Positions 44,501-51,494 of a stretch of DNA of 64,000 nt are shown here, one piece after another. This DNA is from Candidatus Firestoneibacteriota bacterium (lineage in GTDB: Bacteria; Oederibacteriota; D2-FULL-39-29; CAIOVX01), in the NCBI GenBank assembly GCA_903861835.1, contig CAIOVX010000060.1, forward strand, positions 1 through 64,000, given 5' to 3'. The number at the start of each line of letters is the position of its first letter. Within the stretch, counting starts at the first letter, position 1. The position numbers were made by a program, and so were the translations under genes. Below the pieces are notes generated by a model. That model did no database searches and had not been told where the DNA came from. It saw only the letters and a program-made list of their open reading frames with translations.

Positions 44501-45102
44501 CCCAAGAGGTTGTAAGCGGAATCTTCGTCATTTTTGAAGACGGAGTTCGGCTTAAAGAGGTTTGCCTTTGCCAAATCGTCCAAGTTAGCCCAGGGATATT
44601 CTCTGAGGGACTCGCCCGTCATAAAATAAATCTGCTGTATTTCTGAGGAATTTTTTCTCGCCCGCTTCATCACAAAATCAAGATGCTCGCTGAGCGTGAA
44701 CTCTTTCCTGTTGGCCGCTGTTACCGGAATTCTCGCAGGAACGAAGAGGACCGAATCCCCGTCATTTTTGGGATTCCAGTAGAAACCGAACTGCGGGTTA
44801 ACTGAATATTTTCTATAATTTGGCTCCGCAAACAACCCGGGATTGCCGTAGATGTTCTCTGCGAAGTCGCGGACGGCGCGAGTCTCGTTCTCTATCTTGC
44901 GCAACAATACCGTGACATATCTGGCGTTCTTGGTGGATTCTTCGCCCCCGAGGCGCTCCTCGCTTTTAATTAAGACCCTTGCGATGTCGGCGGCCTTGCT
45001 GTCCTTTGCCGGGGTGGAATTCAAGTAAGCAAAATAAAAAAGAATGAACGCAGGCACAAAACCGGCGACCAGCAGGAATAGAAATAGTTTTCCTTTCTTC
45101 AT
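41584..45102 (-). CDS. Membrane Cache-sensor protein with long coiled coil and degenerate receiver domain
   Basis: The 1172-residue protein has four parts. A membrane segment lies at ~6-27. A periplasmic double-Cache-like sensor follows (~30-370; FYVPVYARGAYKGVIGAEVS is characteristic), then a second membrane segment at ~376-398. A cytoplasmic coiled coil runs from ~415 to 1040, including 52-residue tandem repeats at 698-953. Last comes a response-regulator-like domain (1061-1172). The receiver keeps the acidic pocket (ILIVDDE) but has Gly1112 where the phospho-accepting Asp should be (VFLGSALPDMD). There is no kinase or methyl-accepting domain. It probably transmits an external signal by protein contacts; partners are unknown. 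Confidence 0.8.
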   Translation of the reverse strand: MKKGKLFLFLLVAGFVPAFILFYFAYLNSTPAKDSKAADIARVLIKSEERLGGEESTKNARYVTVLLRKIENETRAVRDFAENIYGNPGLFAEPNYRKYSVNPQFGFYWNPKNDGDSVLFVPARIPVTAANRKEFTLSEHLDFVMKRARKNSSEIQQIYFMTGESLREYPWANLDDLAKANLFKPNSVFKNDEDSAYNLLGPKYNQKKLESWSAPYWSAAAKSWALTFYVPVYARGAYKGVIGAEVSLNDLFESILYKKFKYSNSFPVFISLEGKLLSTSPLGYKTLKCSPEEKNERKLDLSLLSSGTLAGLVKSNYLTKEAGISKVDIDGVSYRAFSFPVETANMSFCLFVNSAEFESQAAGNLTLDVPGDFRQAAWVQPAIFTACVIALLSVMLLMFTSEEKPEPPAFGHEQDPVFDKDRKDLKDKIFSLENTNANLQSTLRKLQAELESNRKRPVSFSGGMLNREEAEKDRQTYSAKLEQEREARTEAETRLKAALDESWLLAEKMRDLEEKRGELERTLTSRMNLEKQGMFSKVKEIEDAKLRMSEELRGGAREKAELQNRIASLENEAKDITFKLLDRFESEKSKLKLEIMELNRKVAQGPASGLNMDELFRLREEKRDLSYRLSSLEETSKNAEREKELLRKSLNDLESRNRELSRTADEFRLKLNEKDPGVAGFENEKRQLQDKARFLEEANLSLKRTVTDLQDRLKQGVASSPDFELSRRAYEEKIKALEARAEEARSLTVTNTSLRKSLFELQDVMRQDRAAVTGYEEAKKLLEEKTLELEARTKEGRTLSEMNISLKKSLLELQEAVKRERSVAAGSEEERKALEKKAQELDTKAKEAQALSEESLSLKKELSSLRDSAARERIAGAAADNALKALEIRIKGHEAEASEARSLFDQNASLKKAVSVLEEEVKRGLADKDAKKAYEAKIKDLEVAAAEALGLREALKKAEAEAEKNKSTVKYSEIAKKSSAEVDALREKLAVLEKENSGLKARSESLGGDLESALKKNIALEALARGENRDLVKNFDRAGAAPAFKPLEAAEKKTFKVAPKESNILIVDDEGSVIKAFGDMLYGMGFTLYIARTGKSATQKLALGNYNYVFLGSALPDMDPRELYANIVKADKNFEKRLIFCGLGTSAGDPFFKDKKVLRASAGEQEIISLLS
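42244..43011 (-). repeat. In-gene tandem repeat of 156 bp (52 residues)
   Basis: Residues 698-749, 750-801, 802-853 and 854-905 align without gaps; a fifth unit (906-953) is four residues shorter. Each starts with N-x-SLKKSL-like sequence and ends with E-A-x-SLxE-like sequence. The units have diverged, so duplication is old. Confidence 0.8.
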
Positions 45103-45145
45103 AACGCGCCCCGTCAGTTCCTTTTAATTTTACGGCAAAAACCTG

Positions 45146-45625
45146 CTAAAAACCCTTAAGTATCTTTTTTATTACGTTAGTGGTGGAACGGCCTTTAACA
45201 TAGGGAAGAGACCTTACTTTGCCCCCGTTAGCCAGAACCACATCGCTGCCGATTATCTTTTCCGGCGCCCAATCGCCGCCCTTTACCAGCACATCGGGAA
45301 GCACTGTCTTGATTACTCTATACGGCGTCTCTTCGCCGAACACGACTATGTAATCTATAAAAGGGAACTCGGCAAGCAGTTCCGCCCTTTCGGCTTGTGA
45401 CACCACCGGCCTGTTCTTTCCCTTGAGTTTTCTCACCGACAAATCGCTATTCAGCCCCAAAACCAATTTATCCCCGAGTTTTCCGGCAGATTTCAGGTAT
45501 CTGACATGGCCGACATGCAGTATGTCAAAGCAACCGTTTGTGAAAACAATTTTCCTTCCGGCCCGCTTATCCTTCTTTATAGCCGAGGCAAGAGCTTTAA
45601 GGCCTAGTATTTTTCTGCTCACCAT
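45146..45625 (-). CDS. rfaE2: D-beta-D-heptose 1-phosphate adenylyltransferase
   Basis: This enzyme activates heptose 1-phosphate with ATP, the adenylyltransferase step on the way to ADP-heptose for LPS. The 159-residue nucleotidyltransferase has VFTNGCFDILHVGHVRYLKS (the HxGH box) and the C-terminal KGRSTTNVIKKIL. It corresponds to the C-terminal half of E. coli HldE; the kinase half is the separate rfaE1 gene just upstream. Confidence 0.95.
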   Translation of the reverse strand: MVSRKILGLKALASAIKKDKRAGRKIVFTNGCFDILHVGHVRYLKSAGKLGDKLVLGLNSDLSVRKLKGKNRPVVSQAERAELLAEFPFIDYIVVFGEETPYRVIKTVLPDVLVKGGDWAPEKIIGSDVVLANGGKVRSLPYVKGRSTTNVIKKILKGF

Positions 45626-45639
45626 TCAAGCACCCTTTG

Positions 45640-45723
45640 AGGCAAAATTCAAATTCTAATCCCTAAATCCTAAACCCTTTTTGCTTTTTTCCTCTTTTTT
45701 AGAATTTAGTGCTTAGTGCTTGC
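45640..45723. repeat. AAGCACTAAAT short repeats entering the rfaE1 3' end
   Basis: The left part has CAAATTCTAATCCCTAAATCC and the right part AGAATTTAGTGCTTAGTGCTT, which are roughly complementary. The right part covers the rfaE1 stop and its last few codons. Confidence 0.65.
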
Positions 45724-46695
45724 CTTTAACATTTTCTTTATTTCATCAATGCTTACAGACGCCGCACCCAGCTTGCCAACAACCACCCCGGCCGCAACAT
45801 TGGCCAGGTAAGAAGCTTCTGCGAGGTTAGCCCCGGCTGCGAGCGAAAGAGCCAGCACGCTTATCACAGTATCTCCGGCGCCGGTAACGTCAAATACTTC
45901 CTGCGCGAAAGTTGGTATGTGAAGCGGGGTCTTGTCTTTTCTGAAAAGAGACATGCCGTGCTCGCCTCTCGTAATAAGAACCGATTCGCAACCCACGCGC
46001 CTAAGCAGGGCTTTCCCCGCCTTGAGCAACGAATCTTCGTCTTTGATCTCAATGCGGACCGATTCCGAAGCTTCTTTTGTATTCGGCGTTATTACCGTAA
46101 CCCCTTTATACATAAGACAGTGGGTCGGTTTAGGATCCACCGCTACCGGAATCTTTCTCTTTCTTGCCATCGCTATGACTTGCCTGAAAATGGAAGGAAT
46201 GACAACTCCTTTCCCGTAATCGGAAATTATCAGCGAATCAATGCCGTCTATCACGCTCTCAACAAAAGAAATTATTGCGCGCGCCGTTTCCGCATCGACA
46301 GCCGCCCTTTTTTCGCTGTCAATCCTTACCATCTGCTGCCTCTGGGCAATTATGCGGGTCTTAAGTATCGTCTGCCGGTCACCTGCTTCCACAATGCCGC
46401 GGAGTTCAATTCCCCTTCCGGCAAGATTTTTTTTAAGGATCTTCCCGTGCTCATCCCGGCCTATGACGCCGGAGAGCAAAGCCGTGCCGCCAAGATTGGC
46501 AATATGGGCCGAGACATACGCGGCGCCGCCGGGTATCACCTCTCTCGATTCAACCTCAACTATCGGCACCGGCGCTTCGGGAGAAAGTCTGGAAACTTTC
46601 CCAAAGATATATTCGTCAAGAATTATGTCGCCGAGAACCAGAACCCTCTTGCCTTCAAAATTTTCAAGAATCTTCTTTAGTCTATTTTTGTTCAT
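45706..46695 (-). CDS. rfaE1: D-glycero-beta-D-manno-heptose-7-phosphate kinase
   Basis: The kinase phosphorylates heptose 7-phosphate at C1 for ADP-heptose synthesis. The 329-residue PfkB-fold protein has VLVLGDIILDEYIFGKVSRL and EAPVPIVEVES at the N-terminus, SDYGKGV, and the catalytic FDVTGAGDTVISVLAL. It starts within gmhA (14-base overlap). The final residues (STKH) are encoded by repeat words AGCACTA, suggesting the repeat reset the C-terminus. Confidence 0.95.
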   Translation of the reverse strand: MNKNRLKKILENFEGKRVLVLGDIILDEYIFGKVSRLSPEAPVPIVEVESREVIPGGAAYVSAHIANLGGTALLSGVIGRDEHGKILKKNLAGRGIELRGIVEAGDRQTILKTRIIAQRQQMVRIDSEKRAAVDAETARAIISFVESVIDGIDSLIISDYGKGVVIPSIFRQVIAMARKRKIPVAVDPKPTHCLMYKGVTVITPNTKEASESVRIEIKDEDSLLKAGKALLRRVGCESVLITRGEHGMSLFRKDKTPLHIPTFAQEVFDVTGAGDTVISVLALSLAAGANLAEASYLANVAAGVVVGKLGAASVSIDEIKKMLKASTKH

Positions 46696-47254
46696 GGAGT
46701 ATGCCTTCCGTCAGTTTGCAGATGGTATGGAGTATGACAATATGCGCTTCCTGCACATGCCAGGTATCAGCGCTGTTAACGTTAAGGAGAATATCACAAA
46801 GTTTTGCCATCTTGCCGCCGTTTTTCCCCGTGAAGCCTATCACTTTCGCGCCGCGCTTCTTCGCTTCCACTATACCGTTCAGAACATTAACCGAGTTGCC
46901 GCTGGTGCTGATGGCGATTATTATATCTTTTTCGCTCACCAGAGCTTCCACTTGGCGTGAGAAGATCTTATCAAAACCGTAATCATTCGCGATAGAGGTC
47001 AAAATTGAGGTGTCCACCGTGAGCGCGATTGCGGGGAATCCCCTGCGTTCCACATTGAACCTGCCGACGAATTCGGCTGCTGCATGCTGCGCGTCCGCGG
47101 CGGAACCTCCGTTGCCGAAGAGCACCAGTTTTCCCCCAAGAAGCATCCTTCCCGCGATAAGGTTTACCGAGGAATTTATCTGCTCCTTGAGTTTTACAAC
47201 GCTGCTTACCGCTTTCACGGCATTACTTATTTCTTTTTCTATGTTTTTCAGCAT
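46682..47254 (-). CDS. gmhA: Phosphoheptose isomerase
   Basis: GmhA turns sedoheptulose 7-phosphate into heptose 7-phosphate, the first step of ADP-heptose synthesis. The SIS-domain motifs are FGNGGSAADAQHAAAEFVGR and IAISTSGNSVNVLNG, with AEFVGRF and the late His in LHTICKLTEG. I choose the ATG at 47254 (190 residues) because AAAGG lies upstream; the frame extends 13 codons further. It leads the rfaE1-rfaE2 group. gmhB is not seen in the window. Confidence 0.95.
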   Translation of the reverse strand: MLKNIEKEISNAVKAVSSVVKLKEQINSSVNLIAGRMLLGGKLVLFGNGGSAADAQHAAAEFVGRFNVERRGFPAIALTVDTSILTSIANDYGFDKIFSRQVEALVSEKDIIIAISTSGNSVNVLNGIVEAKKRGAKVIGFTGKNGGKMAKLCDILLNVNSADTWHVQEAHIVILHTICKLTEGILHEQK

Positions 47255-47291
47255 AAGTGTTGTACCTTTAGAAGAATTTAGCATTATGATC

Positions 47292-47320
47292 ATTATATCA
47301 ATTTTTTAATGATAATTTAA
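47292..47320 (-). promoter_or_regulatory. Possible promoter of gmhA
   Basis: TATAAT (47292-47297) is perfect; the -35 candidate TTAAAT (47315-47320), 17 bases away, is weak. The region is AT-rich, and the spacing to the gmhA ATG is about 38 bases. Confidence 0.4.
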
Positions 47321-47369
47321 GTGAAAATGCTCAAAAAAACTGCAAAAGCAATACTATTACACGCGGGCT

Positions 47370-48332
47370 TTATTCCGGTATCACAGCGTCAATTAGCTTT
47401 GCGCTGACAGAGGAAACAAAGACTTTGCTCTTCATCATCAAGGGGATATGCCTTTCATCATCGGAGAGCCAGATAGTGACCTCGCCTTCCTGCTTGAAAA
47501 TACTCTCAAAATCAAGCAGAGGCGCGACAACAACGGCATTGTAGGTTCCGAGCGGTATCCGCACCTTCTCTTTCCGGAGTATTTTGACCCTGAGATTATT
47601 GACTTTTCCCTCGGCGTATACCGGAAGCACCATATCTTTGCCGGGCTCCAGCTCTTGCGTCCTGAAAAAAAAGAACGCCGAAAGGATGTCGTGGCAGAAA
47701 TCAGGCAGCCCCTTGAAGTTTCTCTCCCCGCTCTTTTCTATCTCTTTTACGCTTCGGCTCGCGTGATTAAATTCAAGTATCACATCGTTCTCGTAGTTGC
47801 CTTCCCTGAGGGATTTTATCATACGCCTGGAGTACAGGCCGCCTGCGTCAAAAAATGATTCAACAATATCATCGACCCGAACAAGTGCGGATACAAGCGG
47901 CACCACTTTCGCCTTAGTGATAACGTGGTAGCACTTCTTGCCCTTCAGGCTTACAAAATCTCCGACCTGCACCTCTGCGGTAGCCGCCGTAAGCCCCAGG
48001 TAGGATATCGCGAAGGTAAGTTTCTCCCCAGGCTTGAACGCTTTATTCTTAACAACCCGCGTGCTTTCCGCGGGCAGGAGCCCCGCCTCCTGCTTTTCGC
48101 CCCACGGCGCGCGCTCCGCTGTTACTCCGTCCGCCGGGTTTAACTGAACAGTCTCTTTTGTAATAACCGGCTCCCAATCTCTGACAGCGAACTTAGCGCC
48201 GTCTTTTATCTCAATTATTTTTTCAGCGCGGTCCTCAACGGTCACTACTTTGCCTTTTGTAGCGCAACCCTGCACAAGAACCGAGAACAGAAATATGAAT
48301 AGCGCGGCGGGAAAGACCGAAATTCTCTTCAT
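47370..48332 (-). CDS. DUF3108 lipoprotein
   Basis: The 320-residue protein begins with a lipoprotein signal (lipobox LVQGC, Cys at 23). From about residue 95, the sequence KPGEKLTFAISYLGLTAATA and later VLPVYAEGKVNNLRVKILRK match DUF3108, a family of envelope proteins in diderm bacteria. The end region, PLMMKSKVFVSSVSAKLI, is typical. Function is unknown, with a periplasmic lipid- or polymer-binding barrel sometimes proposed. It overlaps the upstream glycosyltransferase stop (ATGA), tying it to LPS biosynthesis. Confidence 0.85.
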   Translation of the reverse strand: MKRISVFPAALFIFLFSVLVQGCATKGKVVTVEDRAEKIIEIKDGAKFAVRDWEPVITKETVQLNPADGVTAERAPWGEKQEAGLLPAESTRVVKNKAFKPGEKLTFAISYLGLTAATAEVQVGDFVSLKGKKCYHVITKAKVVPLVSALVRVDDIVESFFDAGGLYSRRMIKSLREGNYENDVILEFNHASRSVKEIEKSGERNFKGLPDFCHDILSAFFFFRTQELEPGKDMVLPVYAEGKVNNLRVKILRKEKVRIPLGTYNAVVVAPLLDFESIFKQEGEVTIWLSDDERHIPLMMKSKVFVSSVSAKLIDAVIPE

Positions 48333-49375
48333 GAAGATTTCCGTTCCGTCTCAAGGAGAGCGTCTATTTTAAGCAGAACCTCTTCTGCGGAGATCTTATC
48401 CATGCAGTTGAAATCAGGACAATCCGGCCGGCAGTCCGCGCAGTTTCCCGCCCTTGGCATAAGTGCAACGCCGCTGTTCCCCCGGGCGCCCCAGCGCGCA
48501 GGACTTACCGCTTTAGTCGGATTGAAAAAGGATAATGTCTTTGTGCCTACAGCCGCGGCAAGATGCATCGTGCCGGTATTGCTGCTGATATGAAGGTCAA
48601 CTCCCGCGAGCACGGCAGCAACCTGTCTGATATCCGCGCTGCCGCGAAGCACCAGGGGCTTTTCATTAAGCCCCGCGAGGACTTCTCCGGTAAGGTCTTC
48701 TTCGCCCTTCCCTTCCACAAGCAAGACTGAATATTTTTTGTTTTCCATAAGTTTTGCGATAAGTTCACGGTACTTTACCAGCGGCCAGTTCAGGACCGAG
48801 ACTGCCGCCCCCGGATGAATACTGATTATCTGCCTGCCTTTTATTTCATTTTCCTTAAGAAAGGCCAGCCCTTCACCCTTTTCCGCGTCCGTGAGAAAAA
48901 GCCTCAGCTCCCTGGAGGTTGTGTCCGCGGAAAACGGAACCAGCAGATCAAGATTATATTCAAGTTCGTGTTTGAGCGAGTTTTTCCTGTGGAGTTTGAT
49001 TCTCTTGTTAAAAAGAAAGGAATACCAGCGGTAAGCTGTGCCTATCCTGACACTTATTCCCGCAAGAAAGAGAGCCAGAGCTATGCCGGGACGGGGATAA
49101 AGCATAACAGCTGCGTCATAATCCTTTGCCTTGAGCAGGCGGGATAGTTTCAGAACTCCGCCCGCCCCCCTGTGCGACGCGGGATCAAAGATTACCAGTT
49201 CGTTTAGCCCGGGGTTTCCTTCAAGCACTTTTCTTGTATATTCCCGGCAAAGATATCCTATGCGGGCTTGCGGGAAAGTTTTTCTGAGAGCAGTAATGAC
49301 CGGAAACGTAAGTATCACATCCCCGATCTTATCTGTCCTGCAAATGAGTATTTTTTGAGGTTTTAGTTCAGACAT
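48329..49375 (-). CDS. Family 9 glycosyltransferase (heptosyltransferase-like)
   Basis: GT9 enzymes add heptose to the LPS core from ADP-heptose. The 348-residue protein shows ILICRTDKIGDVILTFPVIT at the N-terminus, then IISIHPGAAVSVLNWPLVKY, and the donor-site region ISSNTGTMHLAAAVGTKTLSFF. A four-Cys cluster (CADCRPDCPDFNC) near the end is common in the family. I start at the ATG at 49375; an upstream ATG at 49432 would add 19 unconserved residues. No clear ribosome site exists and a TATAAT box ends seven bases before it. Confidence 0.88.
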   Translation of the reverse strand: MSELKPQKILICRTDKIGDVILTFPVITALRKTFPQARIGYLCREYTRKVLEGNPGLNELVIFDPASHRGAGGVLKLSRLLKAKDYDAAVMLYPRPGIALALFLAGISVRIGTAYRWYSFLFNKRIKLHRKNSLKHELEYNLDLLVPFSADTTSRELRLFLTDAEKGEGLAFLKENEIKGRQIISIHPGAAVSVLNWPLVKYRELIAKLMENKKYSVLLVEGKGEEDLTGEVLAGLNEKPLVLRGSADIRQVAAVLAGVDLHISSNTGTMHLAAAVGTKTLSFFNPTKAVSPARWGARGNSGVALMPRAGNCADCRPDCPDFNCMDKISAEEVLLKIDALLETERKSS

Positions 49376-49382
49376 TTCCAAT

Positions 49383-49388
49383 ATTATA
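49383..49388 (-). promoter_or_regulatory. -10 box before the glycosyltransferase gene
   Basis: TATAAT on the minus strand, seven bases before the ATG at 49375. The hexamer at the expected -35 position (AGGCAA) is weak. It could give a leaderless message. Confidence 0.35.
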
Positions 49389-49433
49389 GCAGTATTTTTA
49401 GTTTTTTGCCTTCTAAAAACACCCAATTTCATA

Positions 49434-49462
49434 TTGCTTTTTGAGGACTTATGTAGTAAACT
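49434..49462 (+). promoter_or_regulatory. Possible tRNA promoter
   Basis: TTGCTT (49434-49439) and TAAACT (49457-49462) are 17 bases apart, about 34 bases upstream of the tRNA. The match is moderate. Confidence 0.4.
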
Positions 49463-49495
49463 TTAACCTCTATCGAGGGTTTTTAGCGCTTAAGT

Positions 49496-49571
49496 GCCGG
49501 TGTAGCTCAGTCGGTAGAGCACGGGAATCATAATCCCTAGGTCGGGGGTTCAAGTCCCTCCGCCGGCACCA
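49496..49571 (+). tRNA. tRNA with CAU anticodon (Met or Ile2)
   Basis: A 76-base cloverleaf with CCA encoded. The acceptor GCCGGTG pairs with CGCCGGC, including one G-U. The D arm is GCTC/GAGC, the T arm GGGGG/CCCTC with loop TTCAAGT. The seven-base anticodon loop is ATCATAA, giving CAU. Pair 1-72 is G-C, so it is not an initiator tRNA. The position 27-43 pair (C/T) is mismatched. Whether it is elongator Met or lysidine-type Ile2 cannot be settled by eye. Confidence 0.93.
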
Positions 49572-49620
49572 TTAAGAACAATTGCTGATTACTAATTACT
49601 AATTGCTAATTACAATTAAC
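49572..49620. repeat. CTAATTAC short repeats after the tRNA
   Basis: The words TGATTACTAATTACTAATTGCTAATTAC repeat an 8-base unit three or four times immediately after the tRNA CCA end. Confidence 0.6.
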
Positions 49621-49683
49621 CTTAAAAATTGGCAAACAAGAAATCCCGTGAAAGCGTTTTAGCGCCACCACTACTCCAACTCT

Positions 49684-50604
49684 ATGATACTAACCGTAAG
49701 CTTAAATAGCGCCTTCCAAAAAGTCCTTGTCTTTGACGAATACACCGAAGGACAAGTCCTGCGCGCGCGCGAATTCCATCAATGCGCCAGCGGAAAGGGA
49801 ATCAACGCCGCGAGAGCCGTGAAAATCCTCGGCGGAGAGGTCGCCTGTTGCGGTTTTTCAGGCGGGATGAATGGCGCGCTGATGAAAGACCTGCTGAAAC
49901 AGGAGACCTTGAGGGAAGAACTCTCCTCAACGGCAACAAACACCAGAGTCTGCCTGACAGTCGTAAACCTCAAGACAAACCTAAACACCGAGCTGATAGA
50001 ACCAAGCGGCAAAGTAAGCGGAGCTGAAGTGAAAAAGTTCCGTTCCACCTTCACTAAACTGCTCAAGAAAACAAAACTTGTCGCGCTCGCGGGCACGCTC
50101 CCCCCTGGATGCCCGGAAGACATTTACGCGGAACTAACGGCAGAAGCGGCAAAAGCCGGAATTACAGTCTGCGCCGATCTCTGCGGCCCTGCCCTGCTCA
50201 GGACTTTCAAGGGCAAGCAAAAACCCTTCCTCGTTAAGATGAATAATCATGAATTCAAGGAAACCTTCGGAGAGCGCAACATTAAAGACGTAATAACCGA
50301 GCTCCTGGCTTGTGGAGTTAAAATATTCGCTGTAACCTTCGGAAAGGACGGCCTTGTCGCGGCTTCAGAAGAAGGGCTCTTTCTTGCGATACCGCCTAAG
50401 CTGACTCCGGCAAACACCATCGGCGCGGGAGATTCCATGCTCGGCGGCTTCTGCAGGGCTATCACAAGCGGCTGCGGGCTGGAGGGAATTTTGCGGGCCG
50501 GAACCGGCGCCGCGGCAGCAAGCGCCTTGACAATGCTTCCGGCTCATTTCACGCGCGAAAAAGCCGCGGAGTATTCCGGGAAGACAGGAGTAAAAAAAAT
50601 ATGA
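49684..50604 (+). CDS. PfkB-family sugar kinase (1-phosphofructokinase-like)
   Basis: The 306-residue protein has the hexose-kinase subgroup features of FruK/LacC: ILTVSLNSAFQKVLVFDEY at the start, ASGKGINAARAVKILGGEV, and the catalytic TIGAGDSMLGGF. Members phosphorylate fructose 1-phosphate or tagatose 6-phosphate; the exact substrate cannot be told. No ribosome site is visible before the ATG. It overlaps the UbiA-family gene by four bases, so a supply role for phosphorylated sugars to that pathway is possible. Confidence 0.82.
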   Translation: MILTVSLNSAFQKVLVFDEYTEGQVLRAREFHQCASGKGINAARAVKILGGEVACCGFSGGMNGALMKDLLKQETLREELSSTATNTRVCLTVVNLKTNLNTELIEPSGKVSGAEVKKFRSTFTKLLKKTKLVALAGTLPPGCPEDIYAELTAEAAKAGITVCADLCGPALLRTFKGKQKPFLVKMNNHEFKETFGERNIKDVITELLACGVKIFAVTFGKDGLVAASEEGLFLAIPPKLTPANTIGAGDSMLGGFCRAITSGCGLEGILRAGTGAAAASALTMLPAHFTREKAAEYSGKTGVKKI

Positions 50605-51476
50605 AAATTCTTACCTCGGTAATTGAGAGTTTGAGGCCGAAGCAGTGGACGAAGAACCTGCTCCTGCTTGCCGCTCTTATATTCTCTTCCAAACTTTTCA
50701 ACTTAAAATTTACGGTGCCCGCTTTTGAGGGCTTCCTTATCTTCTGCCTTTCTTCCGGAAGCGTATACATATTGAATGATCTCATAGACAGAAAACAGGA
50801 CCGCCTGCACCCCGTCAAGAAATTCCGCCCCGTAGCTTCGGGAAGGCTCCCTTCCGGAGCTGCCGCTGCCGCTTGGATTTTCTTTGCGGGCGTCTCCCTG
50901 CTCTGGGCTTTTGCCGTTAACGCTTCCTTCGGCGCGATAGTACTCGCTTATGTTGTCATACAGGCGCTTTACTCTCTCCTTCTTAAGAAACTGGCCATCG
51001 TTGACATCTTTATCATCGCCCTGGGCTTTGTCCTGCGCGTTATAGCCGGCGCCGTGATAATAGACGTTCCTATGTCTCTGTGGTTCATTGTCTGCACGAT
51101 GTTCCTTTCTCTCTTCCTTGCTCTCGGCAAGAGGAGGTTTGAGCTTGTTTCAATAACACCCGGAGCGCGCAGGATCAGCCTGAAAGGTTACAGCGTGGAA
51201 CTGCTTGACCGGATGATTACAATTGTCACGGCCTGCACGGTTATGACCTACGCCCTCTATACAATGGCGCCCGAGACCATCAGCAAATTCAACACAACAA
51301 ACCTCATCTACACACTCCCCTTCGTTCTGTTCGGAATCTTCCGGTATCTCTTTCTCATTTACGGTGAAGGTAAAGGCGGCAGCCCTGAGGACATCCTGCT
51401 CTCGGATATTCCGTTAATAGCCGACATACTCATTTATGGAGCCGCAGTTTGGTTCATAATATACAAACATTTATAG
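50601..51476 (+). CDS. Decaprenyl-phosphate phosphoribosyltransferase-like UbiA protein
   Basis: UbiA-superfamily membrane prenyl transferase of 291 residues with about nine membrane segments. The signature NDLIDRKQDRLHPVKKFRP is that of DPPR synthase (mycobacterial Rv3806c type), which transfers 5-phosphoribose from PRPP to decaprenyl phosphate. LRPKQWTKNLLLLAALIF at the N-terminus and DVPMSLWFIVCTMFLSLFLA are also typical. The product is a lipid-linked pentose donor for envelope glycans. Neighbouring sugar kinase and the M28/AAC(3) fusion suggest a surface-glycan operon. Confidence 0.87.
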   Translation: MKILTSVIESLRPKQWTKNLLLLAALIFSSKLFNLKFTVPAFEGFLIFCLSSGSVYILNDLIDRKQDRLHPVKKFRPVASGRLPSGAAAAAWIFFAGVSLLWAFAVNASFGAIVLAYVVIQALYSLLLKKLAIVDIFIIALGFVLRVIAGAVIIDVPMSLWFIVCTMFLSLFLALGKRRFELVSITPGARRISLKGYSVELLDRMITIVTACTVMTYALYTMAPETISKFNTTNLIYTLPFVLFGIFRYLFLIYGEGKGGSPEDILLSDIPLIADILIYGAAVWFIIYKHL

Positions 51477-51494
51477 TTCAGGGAGGCCTAACAG

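Noticed and set aside
45706-46695. rfaE1 plus rfaE2 as a split (broken) hldE fusion
   Set aside because: Both genes are complete with proper starts, and separate kinase and adenylyltransferase genes are common outside enterobacteria.
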